A DNA stretch of 59,898 nucleotides. Origin: Candidatus Jordarchaeia archaeon. GTDB taxonomy: Archaea; Asgardarchaeota; Jordiarchaeia; Jordiarchaeales; Jordiarchaeaceae. Shown here piece by piece: positions 7,782 to 17,312 of this stretch. The stretch lies in assembly GCA_029856435.1 (NCBI GenBank), contig JAHQXB010000155.1, positions 1-59,898 on the forward strand, given 5' to 3'. A program made the position numbers and the translations under genes. How positions within the stretch are numbered: the first letter of the stretch is position 1; each line of letters opens with the position of its first letter. The notes below the pieces were generated by a model. It did not search any database. It was not told the origin of the DNA and saw only the letters and a program-made list of their open reading frames with translations.

Positions 7782-9413
7782 ATGGTGTCCTTTTGGGAGA
7801 AGTGGCAAGCATTGAGTAAGAGTAAGGATAAGGTGCAGGAAAAGCTTGTTGAGTTAGCGGGAAGCTTGAAGGGGATTGATGCAATTAGGAATTGTGTTTA
7901 TGCAGTGGCTGCGGTTGCAGACATTTTGAGAACTTCTCTTGGTCCTAATGGGATGCGGAAGCTCATCATTGATAGGTACGATAATTATGTGGTTTCTAAT
8001 GATGGGGTGACGATTCTTAGAGATTTGGATATTCAACATCCTATGGGCGAAATGCTCGTTAATATGGGTAAGACTCATGTTCGCACTCAGGGTGATGGAG
8101 GTAAGATTACTGTTATTCTAGCGGGGGAATTAGTTAAAAGGGGATTAAAGCTTGTTGAAGAGGGATTACATCCATCTGTTGTTATTTCAGGATACTATTG
8201 TGCTTGCGAAAGCTTGGTGAATATGATAGATGAGCTGAGCGTTGATGTGGATGGGGATAGGGCTCTGCTTAGATCCGTAGCTAGCACCTCCCTCTCTGGA
8301 AAGTTTTCGGAGAGAGCAACAAGGCGCCTATCAGATATTGCCGTGGAGGCGGTCACCACAATCGCGGAGAGCGGTAGGCTAATGGAGGTTAAGGATAGGG
8401 TTCAGTTTGTGAAGAGGGAAGGAGGAGGGATAAGCGATACCGAGTTGGTTCATGGTGTGATTATCTCTAAGGACATTCTGAATCCTAAAATGCCCAGGAG
8501 GGTTGAAAAGGCTAAAATAGCCCTTTTAAGTGAGAAACTCTATTTGGAGAAACCAGCTGATAGAAGTGTGGAGCTTCAGATAAACTCTCCTGAGGATTTG
8601 GAGGGTTACCTTGAGGAAGAAAGAAAGTTTGGGGAAAGAAAGTTTTCTTATATTAAGAGAAGTGGAGCGAATGTTGTTGTTACAGAGAAGGGAATAAGTA
8701 AGGTCATTGAGCAAAGTTTGGCTAAGAATAATATTTTGGGAATAAGGCGGGCTAAGCCTGAGGAATTTAAGCTTTTAAGTGAGGCGTGTGGAGCTAAGAT
8801 TTGCTCTCGGGTGGAGGATCTCCGCGAGGAAGATTTGGGTTATGCCGAGGTGGTGGAGGAGAGGAGAATAGGGCGGGAGAAATATGTTTTGTTTTCGGGT
8901 TGTCGAGACCCGAAGGCAGTTGCGGTGCTGGTTAGGGGTGGTTCTTGGTTTGTTTGCGAGGAGGTTGAGAGGCTTTTGAGGAATGCTATGGTTACAGTTT
9001 CTGTGGCTATGATGCACAAAAAGGTTGTGGGGGGTGGCGGCGCCATAGAGATAGAAATGGCGAAACGTGTTAGGAAAATTGCTTACTCGGTTGAGGGGAA
9101 AAGACAGTTGGCAATGCTTGAATTTGCTTCGGCTCTTGAAATGATTCCGCGTATTCTAGCCTCAAATGCAGGTATGGATGAGGTTAGCACATTGTTAGAA
9201 TTACGTTCAAAGCATAGCGGTTCTCTTAACTGGTTAGGTATAGATTTTGAGAACAAAAAATTGAGAGACATGATGGAATACGGAGTCTTGGAGCCCAGTT
9301 ATGCAAAGATTAGGTCGCTAAAGAGTGCTACAGAGTTCGCCTCATCTGTTCTGAGAGTTGATGGAATGTATATAAGTAAGATGGGACTGGAGAAGAGAGA
9401 CCAGGCGAAGTGA
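7782..9413 (+). CDS. Divergent group II chaperonin (thermosome-like), predicted ATPase-defective
   Basis: A 543-aa thermosome/CCT-family subunit. Equatorial-domain motifs are recognisable: TSLGPNGMRK (51-60), NDGVTIL (73-79) and VVGGGGAIEIE (415-425). Two nucleotide-site motifs are altered. The family GDGTT is GDGGK at 104-108, losing the threonines that contact phosphate. The catalytic Asp before Ala-Leu (GroEL D398, Methanococcus chaperonin D386) is Asn401 in RNAM. The usual glycine/methionine-rich C-terminal tail is absent. It is therefore a paralogue that may fold into a mixed ring, or act without turnover, rather than the main thermosome. The start fits a leaderless promoter. It is transcribed alone, convergent with cysS. 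Confidence 0.88.
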   Translation: MVSFWEKWQALSKSKDKVQEKLVELAGSLKGIDAIRNCVYAVAAVADILRTSLGPNGMRKLIIDRYDNYVVSNDGVTILRDLDIQHPMGEMLVNMGKTHVRTQGDGGKITVILAGELVKRGLKLVEEGLHPSVVISGYYCACESLVNMIDELSVDVDGDRALLRSVASTSLSGKFSERATRRLSDIAVEAVTTIAESGRLMEVKDRVQFVKREGGGISDTELVHGVIISKDILNPKMPRRVEKAKIALLSEKLYLEKPADRSVELQINSPEDLEGYLEEERKFGERKFSYIKRSGANVVVTEKGISKVIEQSLAKNNILGIRRAKPEEFKLLSEACGAKICSRVEDLREEDLGYAEVVEERRIGREKYVLFSGCRDPKAVAVLVRGGSWFVCEEVERLLRNAMVTVSVAMMHKKVVGGGGAIEIEMAKRVRKIAYSVEGKRQLAMLEFASALEMIPRILASNAGMDEVSTLLELRSKHSGSLNWLGIDFENKKLRDMMEYGVLEPSYAKIRSLKSATEFASSVLRVDGMYISKMGLEKRDQAK

Positions 9414-9467
9414 ACACCACTCTAAAGGGGTTAAGTTTAGATGACTGAAAAAGGGGTTTTATTTGCA

Positions 9468-10895
9468 TTATTTGATAATTTTCCAGATTGTGCCGTCTTT
9501 GGAGTCTTCTAAAAGAATCCCTGCCTCTTTTAATTTATCACGTATATAATCCGCCTTCTCCCAATTTTTCTCTTTTCTAAACTTGTTTCTCAGATCGATT
9601 AAGATTTCCACCAACTTTGCCACGGTTTCTAGGTTGGCCCCCGCTTTTTCTTGCTGAAACAGACCCAAAATTTCTCCAAATTCTTGGTATACCTGCAAGG
9701 CTTTTTCCAAAGCTTTCCTACTTAATTTGCTATCAGTCGGTAGGGAGTTTATGATTCGGCTCAGGTCGAATATGGCAGGCATTGCTTCCCTCGTGTTAAA
9801 ATCGTCGTCCATAGCTTCCATAAATTTTTGTTTAGATTTCTCCACATGTTCTAGAAATTCACTCTCCTCGGGGGTAGATTCTTTTAATTCTCCCCAGCTT
9901 TGGTCGCTAATAAGAGTTTTAAGCTTGTTAATCGCGTTATAAATTTTTTGAAGGGATTGTTTCGCTTCCTCCAGATGCTGATCGCTGTAATCGATTTGGC
10001 TGCGGTAATGCGTATTCAATAGGAAGAACCTTAATGTTTCTGGGTTGTATTTCTCCAAGACTTCCCTGATTGTGAAAAAGTTCCCCAGAGATTTAGACAT
10101 CTTTTCCTGATTTATGGTAACGAAACCGTTGTGTATCCAATACTTTACAAACGGCTTTCCAGTGCGTGACTCTGCTTGGGCAATTTCACACTCATGATGA
10201 GGAAAGATTAGATCCATGCCTCCACCATGAATATCTATTTCTGGACCGAGATACTTAATCGCCATAGTGGAGCACTCAATATGCCACCCTGGTCTTCCTT
10301 TTCCCCAAGGACTTTCCCAGAAAATTTCCCCCTTCTTAGCTTTTTTCCAGAGGGCGAAGTCCCTTGGATCTCTTTTGTTTTCGTCCACCTCCACTCTTGC
10401 ACCAGCTAAGATGCCATCCATGGATTGATGTGACAATTTACCATAGTCCTTTGCCTTTGATACGCTGAAATAGACGTTTCCATCCACTTCATAGGCGTAC
10501 CCCTTTTTTATAAGTTCATCAATGAACTCGATTATTTCTGGGATGTGTTCTGTAACCTTTGGGTGTACATTAGCCCTTCTAACATTTAGCCTGTCCATGT
10601 CTTCAAAGTAGGCTTGAGTGAACCTCCTAGATAGGGAGAGAGGATTTTCGCCCAATTCGTTTGCTCTTTTTATAATCTTGTCGTCAACATCTGTAATATT
10701 TTGAACATAAATGACCGTGTATCCTTTATATTCTAGGTACCTCCTTATCACATCAAAAGCTATGTAGGAACGGGCGTGTCCAATATGACTGTAATCATAA
10801 ACTGTTGGTCCACAAACATACATTCCTACCCTATTTCCACGAATTGGAACAAAATCTTCCTTTTCCTTAGTCAGTGTGTTATATACTTTAAGCAA
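9468..10895 (-). CDS. cysS: Cysteinyl-tRNA synthetase
   Basis: Charges tRNA-Cys. A class I synthetase with the HIGH motif as HIGHARSY, KMSKSLGNFF, and the zinc ligands expected for CysRS: Cys in YVCGPTVYD, Cys in WHIECSTMA, and His/Glu in FPHHECEIAQAE. Its 475 aa is the normal length including the C-terminal helical domain. Translation starts at TTG with GAGGG seven bases upstream. The 3' end faces the chaperonin gene across about 54 bases. Confidence 0.97.
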   Translation of the reverse strand: MLKVYNTLTKEKEDFVPIRGNRVGMYVCGPTVYDYSHIGHARSYIAFDVIRRYLEYKGYTVIYVQNITDVDDKIIKRANELGENPLSLSRRFTQAYFEDMDRLNVRRANVHPKVTEHIPEIIEFIDELIKKGYAYEVDGNVYFSVSKAKDYGKLSHQSMDGILAGARVEVDENKRDPRDFALWKKAKKGEIFWESPWGKGRPGWHIECSTMAIKYLGPEIDIHGGGMDLIFPHHECEIAQAESRTGKPFVKYWIHNGFVTINQEKMSKSLGNFFTIREVLEKYNPETLRFFLLNTHYRSQIDYSDQHLEEAKQSLQKIYNAINKLKTLISDQSWGELKESTPEESEFLEHVEKSKQKFMEAMDDDFNTREAMPAIFDLSRIINSLPTDSKLSRKALEKALQVYQEFGEILGLFQQEKAGANLETVAKLVEILIDLRNKFRKEKNWEKADYIRDKLKEAGILLEDSKDGTIWKIIK

Positions 10896-11079
10896 GCCTT
10901 TACCCTCTAAAACAATTTTTTGGGATATTTGAGCTTTTGTTTCGTGAAGGTTGTAGCCATAGTAAGAAGGAGTTTACAGACCGGCTGAGGAAACATTTTA
11001 AACTGTCCTTTTTATTTTTATTTCATGATTTTCAGAATAAACCTACTAAATAGTTAAATTTTATAATTATTAATTGGCG

Positions 11080-11796
11080 CTAAATGCAATCCAACAGAAA
11101 TTCACTCAAATCCTTAGTTTTTAGCCCGGAACCATACGAATTTGCAGCATCATTTAGATTGCGGGTGCAAAATGGACAAGCGGTTATTATTAAGTCTACT
11201 CCTAACTGCTCTGCGTCTCTGAGTCTCTCTCTTCCCAGCTTTATGGCTGTTTCTGGAAAGGCTGCCTTTACGCCGCCGCCAGCTCCACAACAACGGCTTC
11301 CTTCTCCGCTGCGTTTCATTTCCACGAGTTGCACATTTTTTATGGATTTAATTATGTTGCGCGGGGGGTCATAAATTCCTAGTCCCCTTCCCAGATGGCA
11401 TGGGTCATGGTAGGTTACCTTTATGGGGTATTTGTGTGAAAAATTTAGATTATTTTTCTTAATTATCCCATCAAGATATTCGGTGAGGTGGAGGGTTTTA
11501 ATTTGAAAATCCAAGTGCTCAGGGTACACCTTTCTGAAGGTTTTTGCACAACCGGCGCACTCAGTTATTAGGGTTTCTATTCTTAGATCTGCGAATTGTT
11601 TTCTGTTCTTCTCAGCAAGTTTGACTCCTTCATCTATTAGGCCAGTGTTGAAAAGAATTGAACCGCAACAGATTTCGTTACCGCCAATAATTTTGAAGTC
11701 AACTCCCAATCTCTTTAAAATTTTGACTGTGGAACGAGCAATGTTCTGTAATCTGTAGGCTGCTGTGCATCCTGCGTAATAAGCTAATCCAGTCAT
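11080..11796 (-). CDS. CCG-domain (HdrB/GlcF C-terminal type) iron-sulfur protein
   Basis: A 238-aa protein made of two CCG cysteine-rich domains: YAGCTAAYR with ICCGS and ECAGCAKTF in the first half, then YHDPCHLGR with SRCCGAGGG and ACPFCTRNL in the second. These domains bind non-cubane iron-sulfur clusters in heterodisulfide reductase HdrB and occur at the C-terminus of glycolate-oxidase subunit GlcF and the lactate-utilisation protein LldE. Its start overlaps the upstream [4Fe-4S] gene (ATGA). Together with it, the protein is a split GlcF that would take electrons from the GlcD flavoprotein encoded just upstream. It is last in a probable four-gene operon. Confidence 0.88.
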   Translation of the reverse strand: MTGLAYYAGCTAAYRLQNIARSTVKILKRLGVDFKIIGGNEICCGSILFNTGLIDEGVKLAEKNRKQFADLRIETLITECAGCAKTFRKVYPEHLDFQIKTLHLTEYLDGIIKKNNLNFSHKYPIKVTYHDPCHLGRGLGIYDPPRNIIKSIKNVQLVEMKRSGEGSRCCGAGGGVKAAFPETAIKLGRERLRDAEQLGVDLIITACPFCTRNLNDAANSYGSGLKTKDLSEFLLDCI

Positions 11797-12200
11797 TTAT
11801 CTTCATCTCTAAGCCAAGAACCTCTTTTTGCTCTGGGCTCCCCGTAAGGATTACCTTCTCTAATAATGTTCTCCATTATTTTTTTGAGAGAATCAGGACT
11901 GTAACCCTCACCGCATAATACGCTTCTCATAGCTCTAACTATGTCTGTTATGCGGATACCTGAGGGGCATAGGATGAAACAGTGGTCACAAGTAGTACAA
12001 CTAAAAATTCTTTCCGCAATGTAATTGGATAATTCCAATTTTTTTTCTAAAAATCCACGGGCAAGTTGAATTCTTCCCCTAGCAGCATTTGAAGCCCACC
12101 CATAATTTTCGTATACTGGACACCTCGCAATGCAGAATCCACACCGCATACAACTGTAAATATCATCTATGTACTCATATAGTTGCTTTTTGGGGGCCAC
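11793..12200 (-). CDS. 2[4Fe-4S] HdrC/GlcF N-terminal type protein
   Basis: A 135-aa protein with two CxxCxxCxxxCP motifs, at Cys17/20/23/27 and Cys67/70/73/77, separated by a helical segment. This is the arrangement in HdrC and in the N-terminal half of GlcF. It overlaps the downstream CCG gene by four bases and begins directly after the GlcD stop, with GTG preceded by GAGGTGA. It most likely passes electrons from the flavin of GlcD to the CCG protein. The separate HdrC- and HdrB-like halves contrast with the fused version at 39.9-41.6 kb. Confidence 0.88.
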   Translation of the reverse strand: MAPKKQLYEYIDDIYSCMRCGFCIARCPVYENYGWASNAARGRIQLARGFLEKKLELSNYIAERIFSCTTCDHCFILCPSGIRITDIVRAMRSVLCGEGYSPDSLKKIMENIIREGNPYGEPRAKRGSWLRDEDK

Positions 12201-13610
12201 TTAAATCACCTCAGGTTCACCTGTTGAGCCCCAGGGCTTTCCCTTTCCAGGGTTTAGAATATTGTTGGGATCAAAAATTCGTTTTATTCCCTTCATTAGC
12301 GCCATCTCTACCGGGCCGTGTTCCTTTTCCACAAAATCCTTCCTTATTAGACCCACCCCATGCTCCCCTGAAATACTTCCTCCCAAATCTAGAGCTACTT
12401 CGTTGTAAATGGCGCTTAGACCTTTGAAAAAGGCCTCTCTTTGTTCAGGGATTCGTTCATCATATAGGAAGGTAGGATGAAGATTCCCATCGCCTGCATG
12501 TCCAAATGTTGCAATCTGGATTATCTTACCAAATCTTTCGGGAATTCTCTGTATTCTTTTTAAAGCCTCTGGAATCTTTGATATGGGAACCGTCATATCT
12601 TCCATAGTTGTCGTTACAGCGCACCTAGCCAGTGCAGCATATGCGGATTTCCTTGCCAACCAAAGAGAAGCTCTCTCCCTCTCACCTTCTGCAATTTTCC
12701 AGTATTTGGGATTCATTTCTTCCACAGCTTTAACTATTATTTTCAGTTCTTTTTCGGCAGCAGATTCCACACCATCAGTCTCTATAAGAAGCATTGCCTC
12801 ACAGTCCATAATGTCCAAGCCGGCATATTCTGCAGAGGTTCTAACGGTGAGCCTATCCAAGAACTCCATAGCACATGGAACCACACCAGCTCCTCGGGCT
12901 TTTAAGATAGCTTTACCAGCTTTGTCTAAATCGCCAAATAGGAACATGGCCGTCCTATAGGCCTCTGGTAATGGTTGAACCCTCATTCCAATCTTGGTGA
13001 AGACTGCCAATGTTCCTTCAGAACCAGATAATAGTTTTGTTAGGTCATAGCCGGAAACTGATTTTAGAGTTTTCGACCCTGTGTGGATTACTTCGCCATT
13101 CGGAAGAACCGCCTCCAGCCACATTATCCAATCTTTGGTTTTACCGTATTTTATAGCCCTGTTGCCAGCGGAATTATTTGCTACCATTCCACCCAGAGTT
13201 GCGACTGAGCTGCTTGCTGGGTCCGGCGGAAAGAAGTATCCATATTTTTGTAAGAACTCGTTCAAATCGTCACATATTACCCCAGGTTCTAATACCACCT
13301 GTAAATTTTCCTGGTCAAAACTTAGAATTCTATTCATACGAGTAAGGTCAAGCACAATTCCGCCCTTAACTGGCAGCGGCGAGCCCGCAGCACTTGTACC
13401 TGAGCCCCTCGGATAAACAGGTACATGATTCAAGTTAGCTAATTTTAAAACCCTTGAAACCTCGTCAGTACTCAGGGGTCTAACTATAATATCTGCAAAG
13501 TGTTGAAAAGGTGTGGAGTCACGGGAGTAGCAGTAGATTTCCGCTGGGTCAGTGTTAACGTTGTCTGCGCCGACAATATCCACCAATTGGCGTACTATAC
13601 TAGATGTCAT
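12201..13610 (-). CDS. FAD-linked 2-hydroxyacid dehydrogenase (GlcD family)
   Basis: Oxidises a 2-hydroxy acid such as glycolate or D-lactate. The N-terminal PCMH-type FAD domain has YPRGSGTSAAGSPLP and LDLTRMN. The C-terminal FAD-oxidase domain keeps FGHAGDGNLHP and SISGEHGVG, which carry the metal and substrate ligands of the glycolate/D-lactate dehydrogenase group. The length is 469 aa. GGTGA precedes the ATG. The two downstream genes supply the iron-sulfur electron path and the upstream gene is a glyoxylate-type aminotransferase, so glycolate to glyoxylate is the simplest reading. D-lactate is the main alternative. Confidence 0.9.
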   Translation of the reverse strand: MTSSIVRQLVDIVGADNVNTDPAEIYCYSRDSTPFQHFADIIVRPLSTDEVSRVLKLANLNHVPVYPRGSGTSAAGSPLPVKGGIVLDLTRMNRILSFDQENLQVVLEPGVICDDLNEFLQKYGYFFPPDPASSSVATLGGMVANNSAGNRAIKYGKTKDWIMWLEAVLPNGEVIHTGSKTLKSVSGYDLTKLLSGSEGTLAVFTKIGMRVQPLPEAYRTAMFLFGDLDKAGKAILKARGAGVVPCAMEFLDRLTVRTSAEYAGLDIMDCEAMLLIETDGVESAAEKELKIIVKAVEEMNPKYWKIAEGERERASLWLARKSAYAALARCAVTTTMEDMTVPISKIPEALKRIQRIPERFGKIIQIATFGHAGDGNLHPTFLYDERIPEQREAFFKGLSAIYNEVALDLGGSISGEHGVGLIRKDFVEKEHGPVEMALMKGIKRIFDPNNILNPGKGKPWGSTGEPEVI

Positions 13611-13618
13611 AAATTCAC

Positions 13619-14794
13619 CTATTCTTGGAAAACATCCATGGCAGCCACTAGGCCTTCGCCAGGTTTTACTGGAAAACCTTCCTTTCTGAGTAGCCTATCC
13701 AAGGCTTCTAATACTAGAATCACGTTTCTCTCGCAGGCGTTCATTCCCATTAATCCTATTCTCCATATTTTTCCTTTAAGCTCTCCTAATCCTCCCCCTA
13801 TCTCTATGTTGAAAACATTTAGAAGAGCCTTTCTCACATTTATGTCAGAAACGCCCTCGGGAATTTTTACCGCTGTCAGAGAAGGTAGATTGTTTTCGGT
13901 GGCTAGTGTTTCGAGCCCCATAGCATTTAAGCCCTTTATCAGAGCTTTATTTGCCTTAAGATGTTGGGCCCACCTCTTCTCCAAGCCATCCTCGTAAATT
14001 ATTCGCAACGCTTCTCTTAGACCATAAATCATAGAAATGGGAGCTGTATGATGGTAAAATCTATCCGCCTCCCAGTACTTTTCTATCAAGTTGAGATCGA
14101 AATACCAGCTCTGAATCTTTCCCTCACGATCTCTAATGAATTCAACCACTCTCTCGTTAAGAGTAATGGGAGATAATCCGGGAGGACAATTTAGGCATTT
14201 TTGAGTCCCACTATAACTGATGTCTACACCATAATTATCGATTTCTAGTTCAACGCCTCCCAAAGATGTTACTGTGTCCACTAGGAGAAGTGCATCATAC
14301 TTTCTCGTCAGGTTGGAAATCTCTTTTAGGGGCTGTACAACGCCAGTTGAGGTTTCGGCGTGTACCAGAGCCACAACCCTAGCATTAGAGTCCGCTAAAG
14401 CTTTTTCCACACTCTCTGCACTTATAGCCCTACCCCAAGCTTCCTTAACTTCAATTGGGGTACCCCCACACCTTTTAACTATTTCACTCATCCTCTGACC
14501 AAAAAAGCCATTCACCCCCACAACAACCTCATCTCCTTTGCCCACTAGGTTAACTAAACATGTCTCCATTCCTGCGCTACCTGTACCGGAAATAGGTATG
14601 GTAAGCCTGTTTTTTGTTTTGAAAACATACCTCAGTAGTTCCGTCACCTCATCCATAACCTCAAAAAAATAAGGATCTAAATGACCTACCAAGGGCATAG
14701 ACATAGCCTTCAGCACTCTGGGATCAACATTACTAGGTCCGGGACCCAGTAGAATCCGTTGGGGGGGAGTCAACTCCTTATACTTCTTCTCCAT
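13619..14794 (-). CDS. Class V aminotransferase (alanine/serine-glyoxylate type)
   Basis: A PLP aminotransferase of fold type I, class V, in the family of alanine:glyoxylate and serine:pyruvate aminotransferases. It opens with LLGPGPSNVDPRVL and has TGSAGMETCLVNL, a VDTVTSLGG aspartate that contacts PLP, and the Schiff-base Lys in SGTQKCLNCPPGL. ATG 14794 is preferred because AAGGT lies upstream; an in-frame TTG at 14803 would add three residues. It ends eight bases before glcD and is probably the first gene of the operon. It would convert glyoxylate from GlcD to glycine, which SHMT could then use. Confidence 0.9.
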   Translation of the reverse strand: MEKKYKELTPPQRILLGPGPSNVDPRVLKAMSMPLVGHLDPYFFEVMDEVTELLRYVFKTKNRLTIPISGTGSAGMETCLVNLVGKGDEVVVGVNGFFGQRMSEIVKRCGGTPIEVKEAWGRAISAESVEKALADSNARVVALVHAETSTGVVQPLKEISNLTRKYDALLLVDTVTSLGGVELEIDNYGVDISYSGTQKCLNCPPGLSPITLNERVVEFIRDREGKIQSWYFDLNLIEKYWEADRFYHHTAPISMIYGLREALRIIYEDGLEKRWAQHLKANKALIKGLNAMGLETLATENNLPSLTAVKIPEGVSDINVRKALLNVFNIEIGGGLGELKGKIWRIGLMGMNACERNVILVLEALDRLLRKEGFPVKPGEGLVAAMDVFQE

Positions 14795-14915
14795 AAAAAT
14801 CAACCTTCCATCTCAGACTTCTAAATTATGATTCATATAAAAACAATTTGGTTGATTAACATATTGCTTGAATCAAAAGGATTAAAAATAAAGGAAATCA
14901 CTTTATTGCCAAATA

Positions 14916-15734
14916 CTATTTTCCAAATCTTCTTTCTCTCATTTGATAAGTTCTAAGAGCCCGCCAAAAGTCTATTTTTCTCATAGCTGGCCAGTAAACA
15001 TCACAAAAATACAGTTCAGAGTAAGCGGATTGCCATAGTAGAAAACCCGAGAGTCTTTCCTCACCCGAAGTGCGTATGATAAGTGAGGGATCAGGAACCC
15101 CTGCCGTGTAAAGGTGTTTTTCAATCAATTGTTCATCAATGTCTTTGACATCGATTTTTCCAGCCTTAACTTCCTCGGCGATTTTTCGGATAGCGTCAAC
15201 TATTTCTGCGCGGCCACCATATCCAATAGCTATGTTGAGCAAGTACTGATCATAATCCTTTGTCGCCTCTTCGGCTCTCCTAATAGCTTCCTGTACTCTG
15301 GGGGGCAGAAGATTTATTCTACCTATCGCCTTAATCCTTACCTTGTACTTGTGTATTCGTGCCTCCTTCAGGATTTGTTCGAATTTTTCCTCGGCAAGAC
15401 GCATAATCTCATCCACTTCCCTGCGGGAACGCTGAAAATTCTCCGTAGAGAAAGCGTAGAGTGTAACAACTTTTATGTTAGACTCCCAGCACCATTCTAA
15501 AAAGTCCCTTACCTTCTCTGCACCATATTTGTGCCCAACCCATACATCCCAACCATGTTGCCTTGCGAATCTCCTATTACCATCTAGAATAACCCCCAAG
15601 TGGTGTGGCATGTTCCCATCTTTGATTTGGCGCCACAGAATCTTTTCATATACACTAGAGAGAATTCCCCGAACTTTATCAATGAATGATAAAGGTAAGC
15701 GAGATACCGGAATATACCTAAATAGACGTTGCAT
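14916..15734 (-). CDS. uppS: Undecaprenyl/polyprenyl diphosphate synthase (cis-prenyltransferase)
   Basis: Extends an allylic diphosphate with isopentenyl diphosphate in cis, making the long polyprenyl carrier used for archaeal N-glycosylation. The catalytic LDGNRRFARQ lies near residue 45, followed by GHKYGAEKV, TLYAFSTENF and, near the end, IRTSGEERLSGFLLWQSAYSE. The RxSGxxRxS and WQ features are typical. ATG 15734 has GGGTG at good spacing; an in-frame GTG at 15743 would add three residues. The archaeal-type N-terminus is longer than in bacteria. It is monocistronic and shares the minus strand with its neighbours. Confidence 0.93.
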   Translation of the reverse strand: MQRLFRYIPVSRLPLSFIDKVRGILSSVYEKILWRQIKDGNMPHHLGVILDGNRRFARQHGWDVWVGHKYGAEKVRDFLEWCWESNIKVVTLYAFSTENFQRSRREVDEIMRLAEEKFEQILKEARIHKYKVRIKAIGRINLLPPRVQEAIRRAEEATKDYDQYLLNIAIGYGGRAEIVDAIRKIAEEVKAGKIDVKDIDEQLIEKHLYTAGVPDPSLIIRTSGEERLSGFLLWQSAYSELYFCDVYWPAMRKIDFWRALRTYQMRERRFGK

Positions 15735-16155
15735 TAAAAACACCCGAAATAACTTCTAATTATCACTTCCTCAGAACCATGGCAAACCTACAACGCCAAA
15801 AGTGTTCTAGATAAACAAGAAATTTTTACAACAACATAATCGAGTTTATATTAAAATTTATGGAGAGATAATAAATCTTTTTGGGTTGAGGAAACAAACG
15901 AAAAATCGAGCCCGTCAATTATGCATTAGCCTTTGAGTTGTAAGATAAATTCAAGTTAATCTAGTTGACTTTAACTAAAAAGCGCCTAACTGGCTTGGTT
16001 CTGATACCGACACCACTAAAAGTAGCAAAGGGGGTCAGCTTCCTCCTACAAAGGTAGAAAAGGGTAAGGTAATAGAAAAGCGAAGGAAATTATCGAAAAT
16101 GGTCAAAAACGAATATTTTTGATCCATATAAGGGCGCTAATATTTTTCCGTGGAA
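15735..16155. other. Intergenic region, uppS / dipeptidase
   Basis: About 420 AT-rich bases upstream of uppS. I see no coding frame above background, no tRNA and no strong inverted repeat. It presumably holds the uppS promoter and the end of the dipeptidase transcript. Confidence 0.3.
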
Positions 16156-17220
16156 TTAATGTAGAGATCGGGGACTGCTCGTTAGTAATTCGTATCCTCT
16201 CTTACGGACTAAAATCATGTCCTCTATCCTGCATCCTCCAAAATTTGGGAGGTACACTCCGGGCTCGGCTGTAAAAACCATTCCCGCATCTATAATGTCT
16301 GTACTGCTGGAACTAATAGACGGATGTTCATGTACTTCGATTCCGATTCCGTGACCAAAACTATGGATAAAAAAGTCACCATAGCCCTCCCTTTTTATCA
16401 GCTCACGAGCTACTTTATCAATCTCATTACCCTTCACGCCGGGACGAATAATCCCTATTGCCTTCTGCTGGGCGCTTAAAACCGTTTGAAAAAGTTTTTC
16501 CTGCTCCGAATTCGGGGAGCCAACCGTACACGTCCTAGTTATATCTGAACAATAATTTTTGTAACGAACCCCTAAATCAATTACCACCAAATCGCCTTTC
16601 ACCAGTTTCCTACCACTAGTCGAGGCGTGTGGGAAAGCAGACCTGTAACCGGAAGCCACTATGGTTTCGAACGAAGTCCCGCCTGACCCCCTCTTCCTCA
16701 TAACATACTCTGCCTCCGCAGCCACATCATATTCCCTAACACCGGGAGCTATGGTTTCTATAGCCTTTTTCATACCCTCATCAGCGATTTTTGCCGCTTT
16801 CCGAATTTTCTCAATCTCACTCCTTGATTTAATGGATCTAATTTTCTTTATGATGTTGGAGGCAGGAATAAAATTTAGACCATCACTACTTTTCTCCAGT
16901 CTCTCTTTAACACTCACCGTTAAAAAATCCTCCTCAAAGCCCAATTTTTTAATTTTCAAATCTTTTTGGAGCTTTGAAAAACATTTATCAAAATCTTCCT
17001 GGCTTTTAGCCTCAATAATGGAAAAACCCTTCAACTCGTTTTTCGCAGCCCAAAGATCCAGCTGGGAAACTACAGCTAGAGGAACACCATCCCGAGGTAT
17101 AACTAGGTACATAAATGAGCTAGAAAAAAAATTTGAGAAATAGAAAATATTCTCTGGCTTAAACAAAATCAACGCATCAACTTCTCCAAGCATACCCCAC
17201 AACTTCTTTAACATATTCAC
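16156..17220 (-). CDS. Xaa-Pro dipeptidase/aminopeptidase (M24)
   Basis: A metallopeptidase that releases residues before proline. The C-terminal pita-bread fold shows the dinuclear metal ligands in order: VIDLGVRYKNYCSDITRT with two Asp, HGIGIEVHEHP with the His, FTAEPGVY with Glu, and CRIEDMILV with Glu. The N-terminal creatinase-like domain covers residues 1 to about 120. At 354 aa it matches archaeal PepQ. GTG 17220 is preceded by GGAGG at seven bases, which decides the start over internal ATGs. It is divergent from the phosphatase gene, with a promoter region of about 90 bases between them. Confidence 0.93.
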   Translation of the reverse strand: MNMLKKLWGMLGEVDALILFKPENIFYFSNFFSSSFMYLVIPRDGVPLAVVSQLDLWAAKNELKGFSIIEAKSQEDFDKCFSKLQKDLKIKKLGFEEDFLTVSVKERLEKSSDGLNFIPASNIIKKIRSIKSRSEIEKIRKAAKIADEGMKKAIETIAPGVREYDVAAEAEYVMRKRGSGGTSFETIVASGYRSAFPHASTSGRKLVKGDLVVIDLGVRYKNYCSDITRTCTVGSPNSEQEKLFQTVLSAQQKAIGIIRPGVKGNEIDKVARELIKREGYGDFFIHSFGHGIGIEVHEHPSISSSSTDIIDAGMVFTAEPGVYLPNFGGCRIEDMILVRKRGYELLTSSPRSLH

Positions 17221-17312
17221 ATGTCTTCCTCCGATACATCTTTAAACAGCCACATAAAAATTTTATTAACACCCACATTAATGTTAATGCTAATTCTAAT
17301 CTAGGTGATTTA

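Noticed and set aside
13500..13997. 165-codon frame opposite glcD and the aminotransferase
   Set aside because: It is antisense to two well-supported genes and has no recognisable domain.
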